From assembly GCA_963930775.1 (NCBI GenBank), contig OZ005692.1, forward strand, positions 6,992,135 through 7,056,134: a stretch of DNA of 64,000 nt. The letters are read 5' to 3'. Shown here piece by piece: positions 28,836-41,084 of the stretch (positions are counted from its first letter, which is position 1; each line of letters starts with the position of its first letter). The notes beneath the pieces are model-generated. The model was not told where the DNA came from, searched no databases, and saw nothing but the letters and a program-made list of their open reading frames with translations. The translations under genes and the position numbers were made by a program. The stretch comes from Cliona cf. orientalis. Taxonomy: Eukaryota > Porifera > Demospongiae > Clionaida > Clionaidae.

Positions 28836-29197
28836 AATAGTACTAGCAATAACTATACATTATGTAGCTGGGCATTTATACACTTATTGTTACTATGCTG
28901 AGCACATTATCTAATTTTTATAGCCTAGTATTAGTACCAGAATATTATTATAGCTAGTGGGAACTTATCGTGGGGCCCAATTTTACAAAAGCCACAAAAA
29001 TTTCTTACTAGATCTATAATTATGGTACTTGATGGCTACATATAATACTACTGTAGCATAATAATACCTCCACTATAATATTATTATATATACCTATGGT
29101 TCCAGGGAATGCTTAGCAGTTGTATAGCTCATAAGCAATCTCTTTTTAAAATAATATTATGTACAAGATGGCTTGCATAGGAAATGAAATATTATAG
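28836..29197. other. spacer between convergent genes
   Basis: This AT-rich spacer lies between the stop of the HECT gene and the stop of the minus-strand kinase-Kelch gene. It must hold both 3' ends. I see no exon. Confidence 0.5.
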
Positions 29198-31721
29198 CTA
29201 TTCTTTTATTATACTAGCTAGCTCTACGGAGTCAATCCTATTCCCAGTTGTAGCTGACCATCCACCAACCACCATGAGAGCACGGGTTGTTGGAAGTACC
29301 ACGGCAAAGCACTGTCGACGAGCTACAGACATGTGACTAATCACTTGCCAAAAGTTAGTGTCTGGGTCATACATGTGAACAGCTGTACTAAAGTTACCGT
29401 TGGGTTGCCTCCCACCAACAGCAAGAACTCGATTTTGAATGGATACGCAGGTTGCCCAGGTAACGGGAATATCTGCTATCCTCTCCCAAACGTCACTTGA
29501 TGATGCTGAACCACTACACGACCGAATCAGGGCACTCACTGAACAAGTGTACACAGCATGCGTACCTGTCCAATCATCAGGGACTCCACCCAGTATGTAA
29601 AGACAACCACCAGTGATAGTTGCTGAAGCAACACGGAGTTCTTGTGGTAAGTCGGCCACTGTGGACCATGTCAAAGTCTCAGTATTCATTATCTCGACTG
29701 TACGCAGGGTTTCCCCCTTATCTCCTCCAGCAACAATCAAGGCTTTCTCGGAACAGAGTGCAATGGTCCTCCGTCGTTTGGTTGGCATTGGTGGAAATTC
29801 TTTAGTCCACCTCTTGTCCTTCCCTTGTCCTGTCAGGCTGAAGAGCTCGTTTGTGAGTGGAGAAGATCCACCAATGGTGGTCAGAAGATTGTTTACAACT
29901 GCTAATGTACAACTATCAAAAGGCGTGTCTAGCAGTTGAGACCACTTATCACTGGAGAAATCATATGAGTATATTTTCTTAGTACCACCACCCCTGAAGT
30001 ATGCAGCTGTTCCAATAATGACAGCATCACAAGGTCGATCAATTTTTGATGGTGCCCTCTCCCCTTCTCTCCATTTAAGCTCAAAAGCAGCAGCCTGTTG
30101 AAAAAAATTACCATGATCAGTTTTACCGTATGCCCCACCAAAATTCCTATAAACTTCGTAGCTGTTTGTGTGTGTGTGTGTCGGGGGGGGGGGGGTGTAT
30201 GACATATGTACACGAGGACATTATTTGGATCCAGGTCTCCAGGACAACCAGAAGCACACTAAAACATATCACACATGTGTACATGACATTGTATAATACG
30301 ATACTTCTACTAAGAGAAGACACTGTATTTCGCCTTCAGTGCCTCTAATAATTGGGCCCCCTTGATTGAGTGATTCAGACCATTTTGGAAAAGGTCATCT
30401 AGTAGTGTATATATTGCAAAAATTAATGGTCATAGTATGAATATACGGTTATTCGTCATTCCAAACTGTTCAAAAAGGCATTATGTGATGGTGAAACCTT
30501 CACCACCAACTTTTTCTTGTATTCAAGTTATCCAATGACTACAAAATACACTAAGCAGTTCTCCAGCACCCCCCCCCCCCCCCCCGCCGTGAATCTGCGA
30601 ATCGGCATAATTATAGTATATAGTCTGGATACTCCCATAAAAAAGGGGGCCTGTATACATACACAAATGTTGGATAATTTCCAAGTAACTAGAAATCTTA
30701 CCTTGGATAATGTTTTAATTTTAGCTTGAAGTTCCTGTATCTCTTTATCTTTCTTCTCTAGCTTTTCTCTGACAGCTGTCTTCTCAGCTTTGTGTTCTGC
30801 ACAACACGGTTGCTTGAGCACTTCCAAACGACCAAGATCCTGGGACACCATTCTTGCTTCATGTAGTCGTGCTACAATCTCACTGGCACGAGGCCGTGCT
30901 GGGGGGTAGTTGTGGAGGCACTTGAGGATGAGGTCCATCAGAGGATGATCCCGTCCAATGCCGTCAAGCAATGTCTTACGTCGATCAGCTTCCGTGACTG
31001 CTATCATTGTGCCATCAGGCTCGGTGTAAGTTGGGCCAACCTCTGGAGCTGGCCACTTACCACTGAACACGTGGATCATCATAACACCGTAAGAAAACTC
31101 GTCAATACAAGTGTCATATACAGGATTGATCGTGAATGATTCAGGTGGCATAAAATCAATGGTGCCAGGCTTTCCTGTCATTTCTGGTGCACCCACCGAG
31201 TTATTTTTCAATAGACGCGTGCTGCCAAAATCAGATATCTTTGCTGTCATGCTGGGGGTGAGGAGGATATTGTTTGAAGATAGATCGCGGTGAATTATGG
31301 GAGGAGTTTGGCTGTGGAGGTAACGCAAAGCCAGTGCCACGTCATGAAGGATGGAGCAGTTGACGTCTGTCGAAAGAATGTTGTACTGCTCAATACAGGA
31401 GGTGAGATTGGTGGGGAGAAACTCCATAACTAGGATGGGTGCTGGCACTCCTTGCTGAAAATAGACTCCCAGAAATTGAACAATGTTGGGGTGGCGTAGT
31501 TGACTGTGTAGCAAACATTCTTCCCCAAACCTTCGAACACCATAGCTGTCATCTTCCCGCCTTAGTAGCTGCTCATGGATCTTCTTGCCAGCACATTTCA
31601 GTCCCATGTAGTCCAGCTGTACTATACTGGCGTAGGCGCCACGTCCCACCTCCGAGTTTTTATCTTCCTGTACTCTAACTTCGGTCAGCTTATAACGTTC
31701 TAAGCCTGAGAAGGAGTCCAT
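29198..31721 (-). CDS. TKL protein kinase - Kelch repeat fusion
   Basis: Two exons join in phase 0. Exon 1 (31721-30702) encodes the kinase; exon 2 (30094-29198) encodes the Kelch repeats; together 638 aa. Kinase motifs are intact: glycine loop EVGRGAYASIV, Lys in KCAGKKI, HRDLSSNN, DFG, PPES and a C-lobe Arg. A coiled coil (EKLEKKDKEIQELQAKIKTL) bridges to about five Kelch blades (for example CLYILGG, RVLAVGG, LMVVGGW). It is a cytoplasmic tyrosine-kinase-like or dual-specificity kinase with a protein-binding propeller. ATG 31721 is preferred over 31742 because GAGACATGG matches the context of the duplicate fragment at 8039. The 607-bp intron holds poly(C) and (CA)n/poly(G) runs. The gene lies head-to-head with the pseudokinase. 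Confidence 0.85.
30569..30585. repeat. poly(C) run in kinase-Kelch intron
   Basis: Seventeen C. A 13-base G run lies at 30183-30195 in the same intron. Reading through these runs gives proline- or glycine-rich frames that are not real. Confidence 0.8.
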
Positions 31722-31935
31722 GTCTCCCGATATGTGTGACATGATAGTGCAGATCGTCTGGTCTCCAGGCTCCGCCCATTTGCGCCATTAGCCCCGGGGG
31801 GGGGGGGGGGGGGGGGGGATCTGGGGGGATTCCCGGGCCCTGTGCACATGTGCAAGGAATCTCCTGGATCTCAAGCAAGTGGTCCTCAACGCTGTTCGTT
31901 TTTGTATCTTGCTTCTCGATCGATTCCCGACCGTG
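31722..31935. promoter_or_regulatory. shared divergent promoter region
   Basis: Only 214 bases separate the two kinase start codons, which point away from each other, so both promoters must overlap here. The region contains a 23-base poly(G) run (31796-31818) beside a GC-rich patch. No TATA box is evident. Confidence 0.55.
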
Positions 31936-33574
31936 ATGGCTGACAGTGTCCAAGCTCAGAAAAAGGAGAGCCAGTTGAAGGTTAAAGAGGTTCTGGTTGT
32001 ATTCGAACTTGTGGATAAAAGGAAGCAGATAAAATTCGAAGTTTCAGATGATCCCTCAAAGGACAAGTCCAGCCTCCTTCGTGCAGTCAGGGTGGCGTTC
32101 GCTGACGTCTTTCCCGATTTACCTGCTACTGATGAAACATCGTCAGGCACTCCTAACTATGTCCTTCAGGCCCAGCCTCGGAGTAGTGAGCTGGGGGATG
32201 AGCTGGTAGCTGTGAGTGGAGAAGTCCCTAATCAATCAACCATCTTTATCAAACGGACTGATGATAGAAAGTTCATGTTGGAAGGTGTTCAAGTGCTTGC
32301 CCCAGGGAATGTGCACTTGGGGAATAGCGCTTTTACTGATATACTAGAACTCCAGTACAGAGGATTAAAGTGTGCTGGTCGGAGGATCAAGTTGAATGAC
32401 CGTTCCAAAACACAAGCAGGCATCAACCCATTTCAAAAAGAGTGTGAGTTTCTAAGTCGAATACGCCACCCCAACATAGTTCAGTTTCTAGGAGTCTTTT
32501 TCCATGAAGGGGAGCCAGCGCCCATCCTAGTCATGGAGTTTCTCTCCACCGATCTCTCCTCCTGCATTAAGCAGTATGGTGTACTCTCACAGGAGATCAG
32601 CTACTCCATTCTTTACAACGTAGCTCTGGGTTTGCACTACCTCCACAGCCAAACTCCTCCCATCATTCACCGAGACCTCTCCTCCAACAATATCCTCCTC
32701 ACACCCAACATGACAGCCAAGATATCCGACTTGGGTAAGGCCAAAATTCTACTAGAGAATGACTCGGTTCATCGACCAAAGATGACGACAAACCCTGGAT
32801 GCGTTGAGTTTATGCCACCGGAAGCACAAATGGACCGACCCGATTATAACATTGGTATTGATGAGTTCTCTTATGGTGTCATAATGATCCACACATTTAG
32901 TGGTAAGTGGCCAGCACCACATCGTGCGCCATCATACACCGAGTCTGATGGCACAATGAAGGTTGTTTCAGAAGCTGATCGACGTAAGGATTATCTTGAT
33001 GTCATTGGAGAGGATCATCCTCTGATGGATCTAATCCGCAAGTGCCTACACAACCACCCCAAGTCACGAGCTCATGCCTGTGAGATTATGGAGCGACTAG
33101 CGGAGATGGTGGAAAAATTTCCTTTTGCCAGCCAATTGGAGATGCTGAAACAGAAGAAGAACACTGCTGATCAAATTACGCTACCTCAAAATGTCATGAG
33201 TGAAAGTGCTGCATCTCAGCCAGGTAAATGCACATACATGTACACTGGCTGTGCATACCATATACATGTACAAGGAGTGGGCTCGCTTAGCTTGCTCACT
33301 CCTTTATCTCTGTGCCTTATATTATGTTGCATGTGCCATCAACGACCTTTACCTACATATATATTTGTGCGCATGAGTAAGCTAGTGCACATGCACATCC
33401 TTCCTGATCATGTGACTTTGTCAATCAGCTAGCTCAAGAAATTCGTTAGTTGTCTTGCAGCTTCGCTCCCAAGAGAAGATGCTTAGAGTAGAATCACCTC
33501 CTGGAGGAAAGCACCTATGGGCTACATTGGCTCCAGAGTGTCACCGCTTTGCATTCTCCAGGCCGCCATTGTAA
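31936..33574 (+). CDS. TKL-type pseudokinase
   Basis: Exon 1 (31936-33223) and exon 2 (33429 on) join in phase 1. If exon 2 is read to TAA at 33572-33574 the protein is 477 aa. ATG 31936 has a good context (GTGATGG). Residues 1-110 form an unrecognised alpha/beta domain (LVVFELVDKRKQIKFEVSDD). The kinase fold follows and is close to its neighbour: HPNIVQFLGVFF, PAPILVMEFL and HRDLSSNNILL match. The glycine loop is lost (VHLGNSAFTDI), the ATP lysine is Arg (KCAGRRI), and DFG is DLG. It is therefore probably catalytically dead or weak and may scaffold the active neighbour. Exon 2 ends at CCATT|GTAAGT, which can be a stop (TTG TAA) or a donor to later exons. Confidence 0.75.
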
Positions 33575-33802
33575 GTGGTACAATTCAGTCTAATCCCGCC
33601 CCGTTGCGTTTTTTTTTAAGCTGCTCACTTTAGTCGCTGCTGGGGCCATACCCAGCCATGTCAGTGGTTTATCTGTTGTATCGCCCCAAGTCCAGCAATG
33701 CCTAGAAAGAAAACGTTTTAGTTCAGGTCGAATCGCTTCCGGTCACCTCCCACTCGTACACACACACACACGCATGGACAACTATAATCTTAGTATAATG
33801 AT

Positions 33803-33971
33803 AATAGTTATCTCATAGTAATTGGGGTGCATGTGATGCATGGTTGAATGCACCCCAATTACTGTCAGATACCTATTTTGTTGGTAGTTGAACTCTATGA
33901 TGACCCAACCCCTTCCCATAGCCGGCAAATTGCCTATAAAAACTTTGATTGCTAGGCAACTACCAACAAAT
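33803..33971. mobile_element. compound hairpin repeat (GTTGGTAGTTG family)
   Basis: This has two parts: a hairpin GTAATTGGGGTGCA...TGCACCCCAATTAC, and a segment bounded by TTTGTTGGTAGTTG and CAACTACCAACAAA. The same compound unit occurs inverted at 54164-54353. Confidence 0.75.
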
Positions 33972-33978
33972 ACATGTA

Positions 33979-34388
33979 TACCGTATTTATTCGAATACCA
34001 GCCGCGGCTACTATTAATTTCAACCTTGCTGGAGTGCGGCTACTGATCGAGGGTGGCTCTTATTCGAGGGCAGCTTTCATTAATTTGGAGCAACTTCTCT
34101 TGGTGATATTGACACAATAGACTAGATTTTCAGGACTGATTTTCGAATATTTGAGATAGATAATCGATAAATAAGCAGAGAACCAAGCCAAGCACTTTTT
34201 CTGCCATATGTCTTTACCTCGAACTAACAATCGTTCATGCCGTGGCCACCCCCACTTAATTGTGTTCGTGCATGCGTGCGGCTACTATTCGAGGGCGACT
34301 ACTATTTCTTTCGCAGAACTCCAAGTGCGGTTACTATTCGAGGGCGGCTACTAATCGGGGTGCGGCTTCTATTCGAATAAATACGGTA
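33979..34388. mobile_element. MITE, TACCGTATTTATTCGAATAC type
   Basis: The ends are TACCGTATTTATTCGAATAC and TATTCGAATAAATACGGTA with TA edges. The interior GCGGCTACTATTCGAGGGCG resembles the element at 27651-28060. Confidence 0.85.
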
Positions 34389-35118
34389 TATACATGTACA
34401 TAGCGGGTATTAAACTTAAACATCTATACAAACACCCCTTTTACATCCTTGATTTGCAGTGCATATATGTAGCACACAGAATAATGAAGCAGTAGAGCTT
34501 CCTCTGCACTCATACATGTACATTAATTTATGACATTATGACGTGACAACCCTTACCTACATGTACACGTACATTGACCTTGAGCATTTATGACTTTATA
34601 GATGTACATGTAAATAGGCACAGCTAATGAAAATGATGATTCTATCTCATAATCTGTGGTCCTTACCATGAGCTTTGAAGCAGAAATCATCACTCTTTGC
34701 CATCCTCATTCAATAATTTGACCATTTCAAGTGACCTCTAGCATTAGCTCATCATGGTATCATTATGAAAACCTAATGCAAGTGCCTCTAGATATGCAAG
34801 CAGTATCGAGGATGGACACTTATTAATTTTGGAGTGATACTTCCTGTTGCCATCCATGACAATTGCAACATACATGTAAACATAGTTTTGTTCACACTGT
34901 ACTTCAAAAGAAAGAAGCAGCCACGCTACTGTAAACCAGATTAAGGTAGTTTGAATGAAATATCAATTACTACTTGCGATCATGATCACATCCTCTTGTG
35001 TTTGCGCATGTTAGTGGCTATTTTTTTTGCTGAGCTTCAGGTGCGACTACTATTCGAGGGCATGCAGCTACATGTACTATTCCGGATACATGTACCTTTC
35101 CATTCAAATGAATAATAT
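34389..35118. other. non-coding stretch, no feature seen
   Basis: I find no exon able to bridge phase 2 (end of 33570) to phase 1 (start of 35713) here. The sequence is AT-rich with short ACATGTA-type repeats. Confidence 0.45.
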
Positions 35119-35655
35119 TACCGTACCCTCGCGAAAGAGGGCCCATGGGCGGTGCACCTTACAGTGGGACAAGATTGGGGGGATGGGCCGATATTTGAGG
35201 TATCAGTATCGCGTTTATACTCGAAAGAGTGCCCAGGTAAGTTACCCACACTAGCTTCATAATTTGGTAGCTATTGGTTCCAGCCTTATTCAAGCATGGT
35301 TACCAATCCAGAGCAAGGGTGGCCGCGATACTTCATTGTGTGTCGTTGGTGTAGCCTAGCCGTATTCAATGGGCATGGCTACGATCGCTAGCCGTGTACG
35401 ATCGTTCATTTGTGCCATAAAGTTAGCTAGGCTTAGTTTTATGTTTATTTAGCACGTTACTTATCGATCTTACATAGATTATTTGAAGTTCAGTCTGACC
35501 ATTTCATGCATTTGAGCTGCGCTTTCAAGGGCAGCTACACGTGAGCGCATATTCGAGTAAACACTAGACCTTAGCAGAAAATTGAGTCCAAACTGGGGGG
35601 GGGGCGGGCGGGGGACGACATTCCGTAGTGGGCCATCTTTTGCGAGGGTACGATA
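35119..35655. mobile_element. MITE, TACCGTACCCTCGCGAAAG type
   Basis: TACCGTACCCTCGCGAAAGA at the left is mirrored by CTTTTGCGAGGGTACGATA at the right. Inner arms GGGCCCA and TGGGCC also pair. The 35027-35254 frame overlaps it and is rejected. Confidence 0.7.
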
Positions 35656-35712
35656 TAATGGTAGCTGTCAAATTGATTTATATATTGCTACATGTACTTT
35701 AATAATCTCCAG

Positions 35713-38700
35713 ATGGCGCCGCAAATGTGCCTAAAATGGTAGTTACTCCCAAGCAGAATGGAGGAGCGTTGGTGCACGATCCTGCTACCTCTGTTGGCAC
35801 TGGCACTAGCAATGGCCAAAGGGATCCAGTTGGTAAGCCATTAAAATTTGTATAGATACAAGTCTTGTGTATATATGTACATCAGTAATGTTGCTATATG
35901 AAGCTATGTTATCTCCCCAGTATAAATTTACTTTTCTGTGGTTATGAGGTAATTGTGGTGTAATGTATGATGAAACCTATGGTGTAATCTCTTAGGTAAT
36001 CTATGAGGTAATTATGAGAAAATCCAGGGCCTCGCTGGAGCCTTTCTGGGACTTGAAAATCAGTAAATATGTAGAGTATCTTACGTGTGTATCCAGCGAA
36101 TACATTACAAGCTGAGCGCTACTTTCTCTGAGAAGTACTGTTGGTTGAACTTCACGTGTTTCCTTGGCTTACGTAATGCCGTGGATAAATAAAGCTAGCC
36201 TTGCGCTATAATAGCATACATCACTGTCACAAGGGGCTGGCCCGCGCGGCGACTGCAGCAGCGTGACCAACCTGAAATTCGGAAGGAATACTGTGCTGTC
36301 GAGTTCGTCTCTGTGATTGAAGCATCGAAACTTGTCGCTATCAAGGTTGAGAGTCGATCTTAGATACCATCTCCATGATTTCTGGGGCCAGCATCGATCA
36401 ATGTGTACGCATTCTATTGACGACCTTTTACCACATGCACCATTACACTGTGCAGCTACTGGGGAGATGGTCAAGGGTTCATAATTATACTGTCCAGTAT
36501 TTCAGGAGGGGCCAGTACAATTCCGGGGTGGGGGGGGGGGGGACCCATATATAATATTATAATAGTGTATACTTAGGTAGAGGGAATACCAGGTACATGT
36601 GACCTTGTCTTCCTGCACTGTATACACTACAGTTACTACCGTAAAAGCTGACGAGTTTGGCAACTACTCGGACCATAAAGGTGAGCAATCAAAATTTCAG
36701 AATGTTTTGTTATGGTGAAAATTACTTAAATTGGTGTTGCTGTCTATAAGGCATGACAGAATCTGATTCGTTCTCTATACGCTTGGGTAGATCATAACAC
36801 TAGGGCCATGTGCAAAAACATGGTGGTCATAATAATGGTTATAGATGTACATGTAAGTGGCTCTGCCTTTTCTAGTTCAATGTAGGTTTGCCAGAGCAAG
36901 CAATAGGAGGGTTCCCATTTGGGTTAGTAGACCTACTCATATTATTCTTGGTTACTCAGATGGACGAATCAGCTGTAACGAAGCATTCAAGAAGCATCTT
37001 AAAGAATACTGTAAATTTACTGGACGAACGCTTATCGAGGAAGACTATACGGATGAAGTATTCAAGAAAGCTGAATATGACTGGTCTGGCATAGAATTTG
37101 ACCGTGGCTCCACTGTAGCGTGTACTCCTAAGGAGAAGCGAGTTGGTGATGCAACTGAATACCGAAATCGTGGCGAAAAGGAAACCGAAGAAACCTACTC
37201 TCACAATGTTGTATCCACTGCCGCACTGGAGATTATAAAGACTGAGTCAACTAGTTGGAATATCCAGGGAGGACTGAGTGCCGAATACCATGTTGGTGCA
37301 TCCGCAGGCATAGGCTACACTAAACAGAAAAGTAAAGCAACGAAACATTCTGCAGGTGAGAATTATTATCATTGACAAATACAGTCGAGCCTCTGATAAC
37401 GGACCCTCCGAGAAGCGGACAACCTCCCTACAGTGGACAAGTGCCGTGTTACCGATTGAATTTAGCATAGTTATAGTACATTAGCAACCTCCGAGAAGCG
37501 GACGCTTCTCGATTCCAGACAGCGGACAAGATCCAAGCTCCCAACGTGACTTTTCAATGCAAAACTGCCTCTAAATAGCGGACATCCGGAAACCACGCCC
37601 TTAAATTAACGATGCCACGCCCACCTTCGTCGCAATCTAGGCGGTCGCGATATTATGCTGCATGCGCGATAATAATATTAGCCTTGAATCCAGATAACGA
37701 TTTTGGAGTAGCCAGTACTTCAGAAACAAAAATTCAGCCTGTGCTATGTTGATACTGAAAACAGAAGAATATACCAACCACTTGATTATCATCTCTACTG
37801 CTCTTATTATGCATTTCAGTGCATTTACTAACTTATTAAGGATAATACAATCAAAATGGGTTGAAAAATCATAAACCTCCGAGATAGGGACAACCTCCGA
37901 GCAAAGGACAAGAGGCCCGTTCCCAAAGTGTCCTTTGTTCGGAGGCTCGACTGTAGTTGTTTAAAATTAAACTTTAAGGTGGTTTCCCTGGCATGTTAAT
38001 TTATTTCTCCAGCTCCAAAAGGGATATGCAAGAGAAGTTATTGTAATCCTTCTAAAGAACACCTTGGTGGGGGGGGGGGGGTGGATTTACTTTCATAGGG
38101 GGTGTGGTTTGGCGGATTGATTGGCCAACCGCCAAATTTCAATCTGCCAACATTAAGTCATTCCTTTGCATGTGTGAAGGTAATTGCGCATCGCGAAGCA
38201 AATTGGTGGGTGTGGTCTTTGGGCCCTTGTATCGCTTGCTCAAATCTTTGCTTACCGAGGCTTGTTTTCAGTTTCTCTTTCAGTGCATGACAATCTCAGT
38301 GATTCTCTTGCCGATGACTGGAGTCCAAATATTCCTGAAATGTGGTCCTCGTTCGTAGCTGCCAATTCGGGGTGTGGCTAAGTTACCTTAGGGCTACGAT
38401 TATTTGTGGGTACAACTTTTAGCGGATTTCTCAAATAGCGCATTTAGCGGGTACTCATTTAGCGATTAATTTTTTTTCAAAATTAACATTCTTTTATTCG
38501 AAGATGTTGAAATGTTTTATAATGAACCCTTGACCATCTCCCCAGTAGCTGCACAGTGTAATGGTGTATGTGGTAAAAGGTCGTCAATAGAATGCGTACA
38601 CATCGATCGATGCTGGCCCCAGAAATCATGGAGATGGCGTCTAAGATCGACTCTCTACCTTGATAGCGACAAATTTCGATGCTTCAATCACAGAGACGAA

Positions 38701-39790
38701 CTCGATAGCAGAGTATTCCTTCCGAACTTCAGGTTGGTCGCGCTGCTGCAGTCTCGCGCGGGCCAGCCCCTTGTGACAATGATGCGTGCTATATATAGCG
38801 CAAGGCTATCCACCGCATTACGTAAGCCAAGAAAACACGTGAAGTTCAACCAACAGTGCTTCTCAGAGAAAGTAGCGCTCAGCTTGTAATCTATTTGCTG
38901 GATACACGCGTAAGATACTCTACATATTTACTGACTTTCAAGTCCCAGAAAGGCTCCAGCGAGGCCCTGGATTTTTTCATAATTACCTCATAGGTTGCAT
39001 CATAATTTCATCATAATTTCATCATAGATTACACCACAATTACCTCATAACCACAGAAAAGTAAATTGCTACTGGGGAGATAATTATTCACGGGTATATA
39101 CAATTTTTAGCGAAAATAGCTAATCACTAATTTCGCTATATTTAGTACCCACAAATAAAAGTGTCAGTGTTTCCCCCAGCATACCTGAACCAGGGTGGGC
39201 CACCCGGTTTGACTTTGGGCTAATTGTATAAACATCAAAGAAATGGGTGGAGTTTAAAGCCACAACTTAATTAAAAGCTTATGAATATCATTAAGCACCT
39301 GGATTGGATTCTGTTCTGGGGGAATCCCTGAATGTCCTTAAGGTATTCGCCGAATATAATTCCCGCCAAGTTTTTCGGCTAAACATTTCTGCCATGGTAG
39401 TTTTCCATAGTACTCAAGGAATACCTTCTACATAATAATGATATAATTGATTATGTTTACATTATTGTTATAGGTACCTCATCGGATATTCAGATACAAC
39501 GAAAGTTTACAGTACCACCGAAACATTCTAGGAAGGTGATGGTAATTCGATGGTTCCAGGAGAAAAAGTGCCAAGTCAGTAATGTCAAAATCTCCTTTCC
39601 GAAGGATGCAAAAATTAAGTGCAAGTTCTATGATAATCGGGATACCAAAGAGAAAAGTACACAACTCTCTCTCAAGGATATTCTCAAGGGTTGTAGTGAT
39701 AAAGATAGATTCATCGCCACGCTAGAGGGAATGTACGTTTGGATGGAGACAAAATTGATTCCGAAAGTGGAGGATCCTTTACCACTTTGA
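35713..39790 (+). CDS. C-terminal part of an unidentified protein, four exons
   Basis: Exons 35713-35832, 36633-36680, 36960-37355 and 39474-39790 join in phase 1 and end in TGA. No start exon was found, so the gene is 5'-incomplete or is the continuation of the pseudokinase gene. The first exon is a low-complexity linker. The rest begins DGRISCNEAFKKHLKEYCK and later has alternating Ser/Thr/Gly and hydrophobic residues (TSWNIQGGLSAEYHVGASAG) before a VPP-containing exon. That pattern recalls large beta-barrel domains such as the aerolysin-like fold, but the resemblance is weak and I assign no function. Introns carry repeats (35908-36480, 37380-37955, 38389-39166). Confidence 0.55.
35908..36480 (-). 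mobile_element. repeat family copy, inverted partner of 38512-39080
   Basis: The sequence from TTATCTCCCCAGTATAAATT to GAGATGGTCAAGGGTTCATA matches 38512-39080 in the opposite orientation, and both contain the same ~100-codon open frame (36474-36169 minus; 38512-38889 plus). A third copy is at 55960-56470. The shared frame (MTISPVAAQCNGACGKRSSI) has no recognisable domain and is broken in the third copy, so I treat it as part of the repeat. Confidence 0.75.
36530..36542. repeat. poly(G) run
   Basis: Thirteen G (after GGGGT) in an intron. A similar 13-base run lies at 38069-38081. Confidence 0.75.
37380..37955. mobile_element. MITE, TACAGTCGAGCCTC type
   Basis: TACAGTCGAGCCTC and GAGGCTCGACTGTA form the ends with TA edges. 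Sub-repeats of CTCCGAGAAGCGGACAA occur inside on both sides. No coding frame. It lies in an intron of the 35713-39790 gene. Confidence 0.85.
38389..39166. mobile_element. composite repeat: TTTGTGGGTAC element with nested family copy
   Basis: GGGCTACGATTATTTGTGGG at the left is mirrored by TTAGTACCCACAAATAAAAG at the right. The element is filled by the repeat copy 38512-39080, which appears to have inserted into it. A shorter relative with the same ends is at about 13337-13555. Confidence 0.6.
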
Positions 39791-41084
39791 AGAACAGAAT
39801 ATCCTACGCTTTTTTTCCCATTTTCATTGAAGTAATGTAATATTATTGTATCAGTCAATCTTTGAGAAAAGATGTTTGTTTGCACATAGTATTTAAAAGG
39901 TTTTTGCCTTCATGATAATAATATTATTAGGATTGCTTCCCCACATAAGAGTCAGCATTTTACTGTCTGTACTGCCGTACGTTTGTATTCATGCGCTGTT
40001 GGTGTCCAGGGGAAACTTAGCAGCTATCGTGCGACTTTGATGACCATTACCTATATCAGTACAAGATTATGCGCATGACCTAGTTTAATAGTCGCTGCTG
40101 CATATAGTTATAGACATTATTTTCATGAGCATGACAAATCTCGATGGTTTCAGTACAGAGGCGAATTCGTTTGTACAGGGCATTGGTTACCCCGTGCGCA
40201 TGTGCAAGGGCTAGCTAGAGCAACAGTTACTGTCAACACAAAAACTGCCAGGTACGGATATTTAGGCATCTAAGCGAGTCATGATCATGGACAGTCGAAT
40301 GCTGGATTATGCTTGGAATCGTCAGATAAAACGCGTTTACTGGCCACGCCTACAATGCTGGGGAGTGCATTGGCTCCCTCGACGTAGCACAGGGTCTCGT
40401 CAAGGCCGTGGCTAATGTACACATCACATTATGGTATCTCGTAACGATACTGTGGCTAAAGTTCCCAGATGAATCTCTAGCGAAATGCTATGAGACGCTG
40501 AGATCGCGCACGCCGCTTATCAACGTAAACATTAATTTTGTACAACTGTACAAGCTATGTTTATAACATCTTCAACATCACAGAGCATTACCATACAATA
40601 GCGAGCACATTGTTTTTGCTAAGACTGCCACTCGGTACGTACGTTATGCCATACGTGCCGAGCGGCTATCTGCAAAATTTAATCAATAACTAAAGTAAGT
40701 TGGCCAAGGCTCAGAATAATCTTGCTTTCATCACCGCGGGTGAATTCAGAATGTCGCCTCGCTGGGGTGTTGGACAGAGCACGGTGACGCCGCTTACGTA
40801 ACTGAGCCTCAAGCCCTCGCACAAGCTTCCAAGAATATCAAACTCTCGATGACACTGCCGATGCGGCGATGAGGATGAAGTTTAAATCAATGAAGTGACT
40901 CGCCGATATCATAATATTTACGCATACTTCCTCTAGCGATTTGACCACCGCCTATGGTCTGAGCATGCGCTTCTGCAGTTGTATGGTAACGTAGCTAAGT
41001 ATTTATGCTTTAACACATGCAGTGCTTGCAACAAAAAGCTCCTCCAATACAGCTAGTTCAACACTGAAGTCAGCTACAAAATTA
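39791..41084. other. intergenic region, no gene seen
   Basis: Between the stop at 39790 and the next ATG there is no supported exon. AACTGCCAGGTACGGATATT near 40247 has a diverged relative near 54503. GAGCATGCGCTTCTGC at about 40961 is a CpG-type motif that could belong to the downstream promoter. Confidence 0.45.

Noticed and set aside
31690-31953. Pro-rich minus-strand frame
   Set aside because: It reads through the poly(G) run in the divergent promoter and overlaps both gene starts.
36888-37094. Plus-strand frame in another phase over the 36960 exon
   Set aside because: The phase that joins both neighbouring exons gives the longer frame to 37355.
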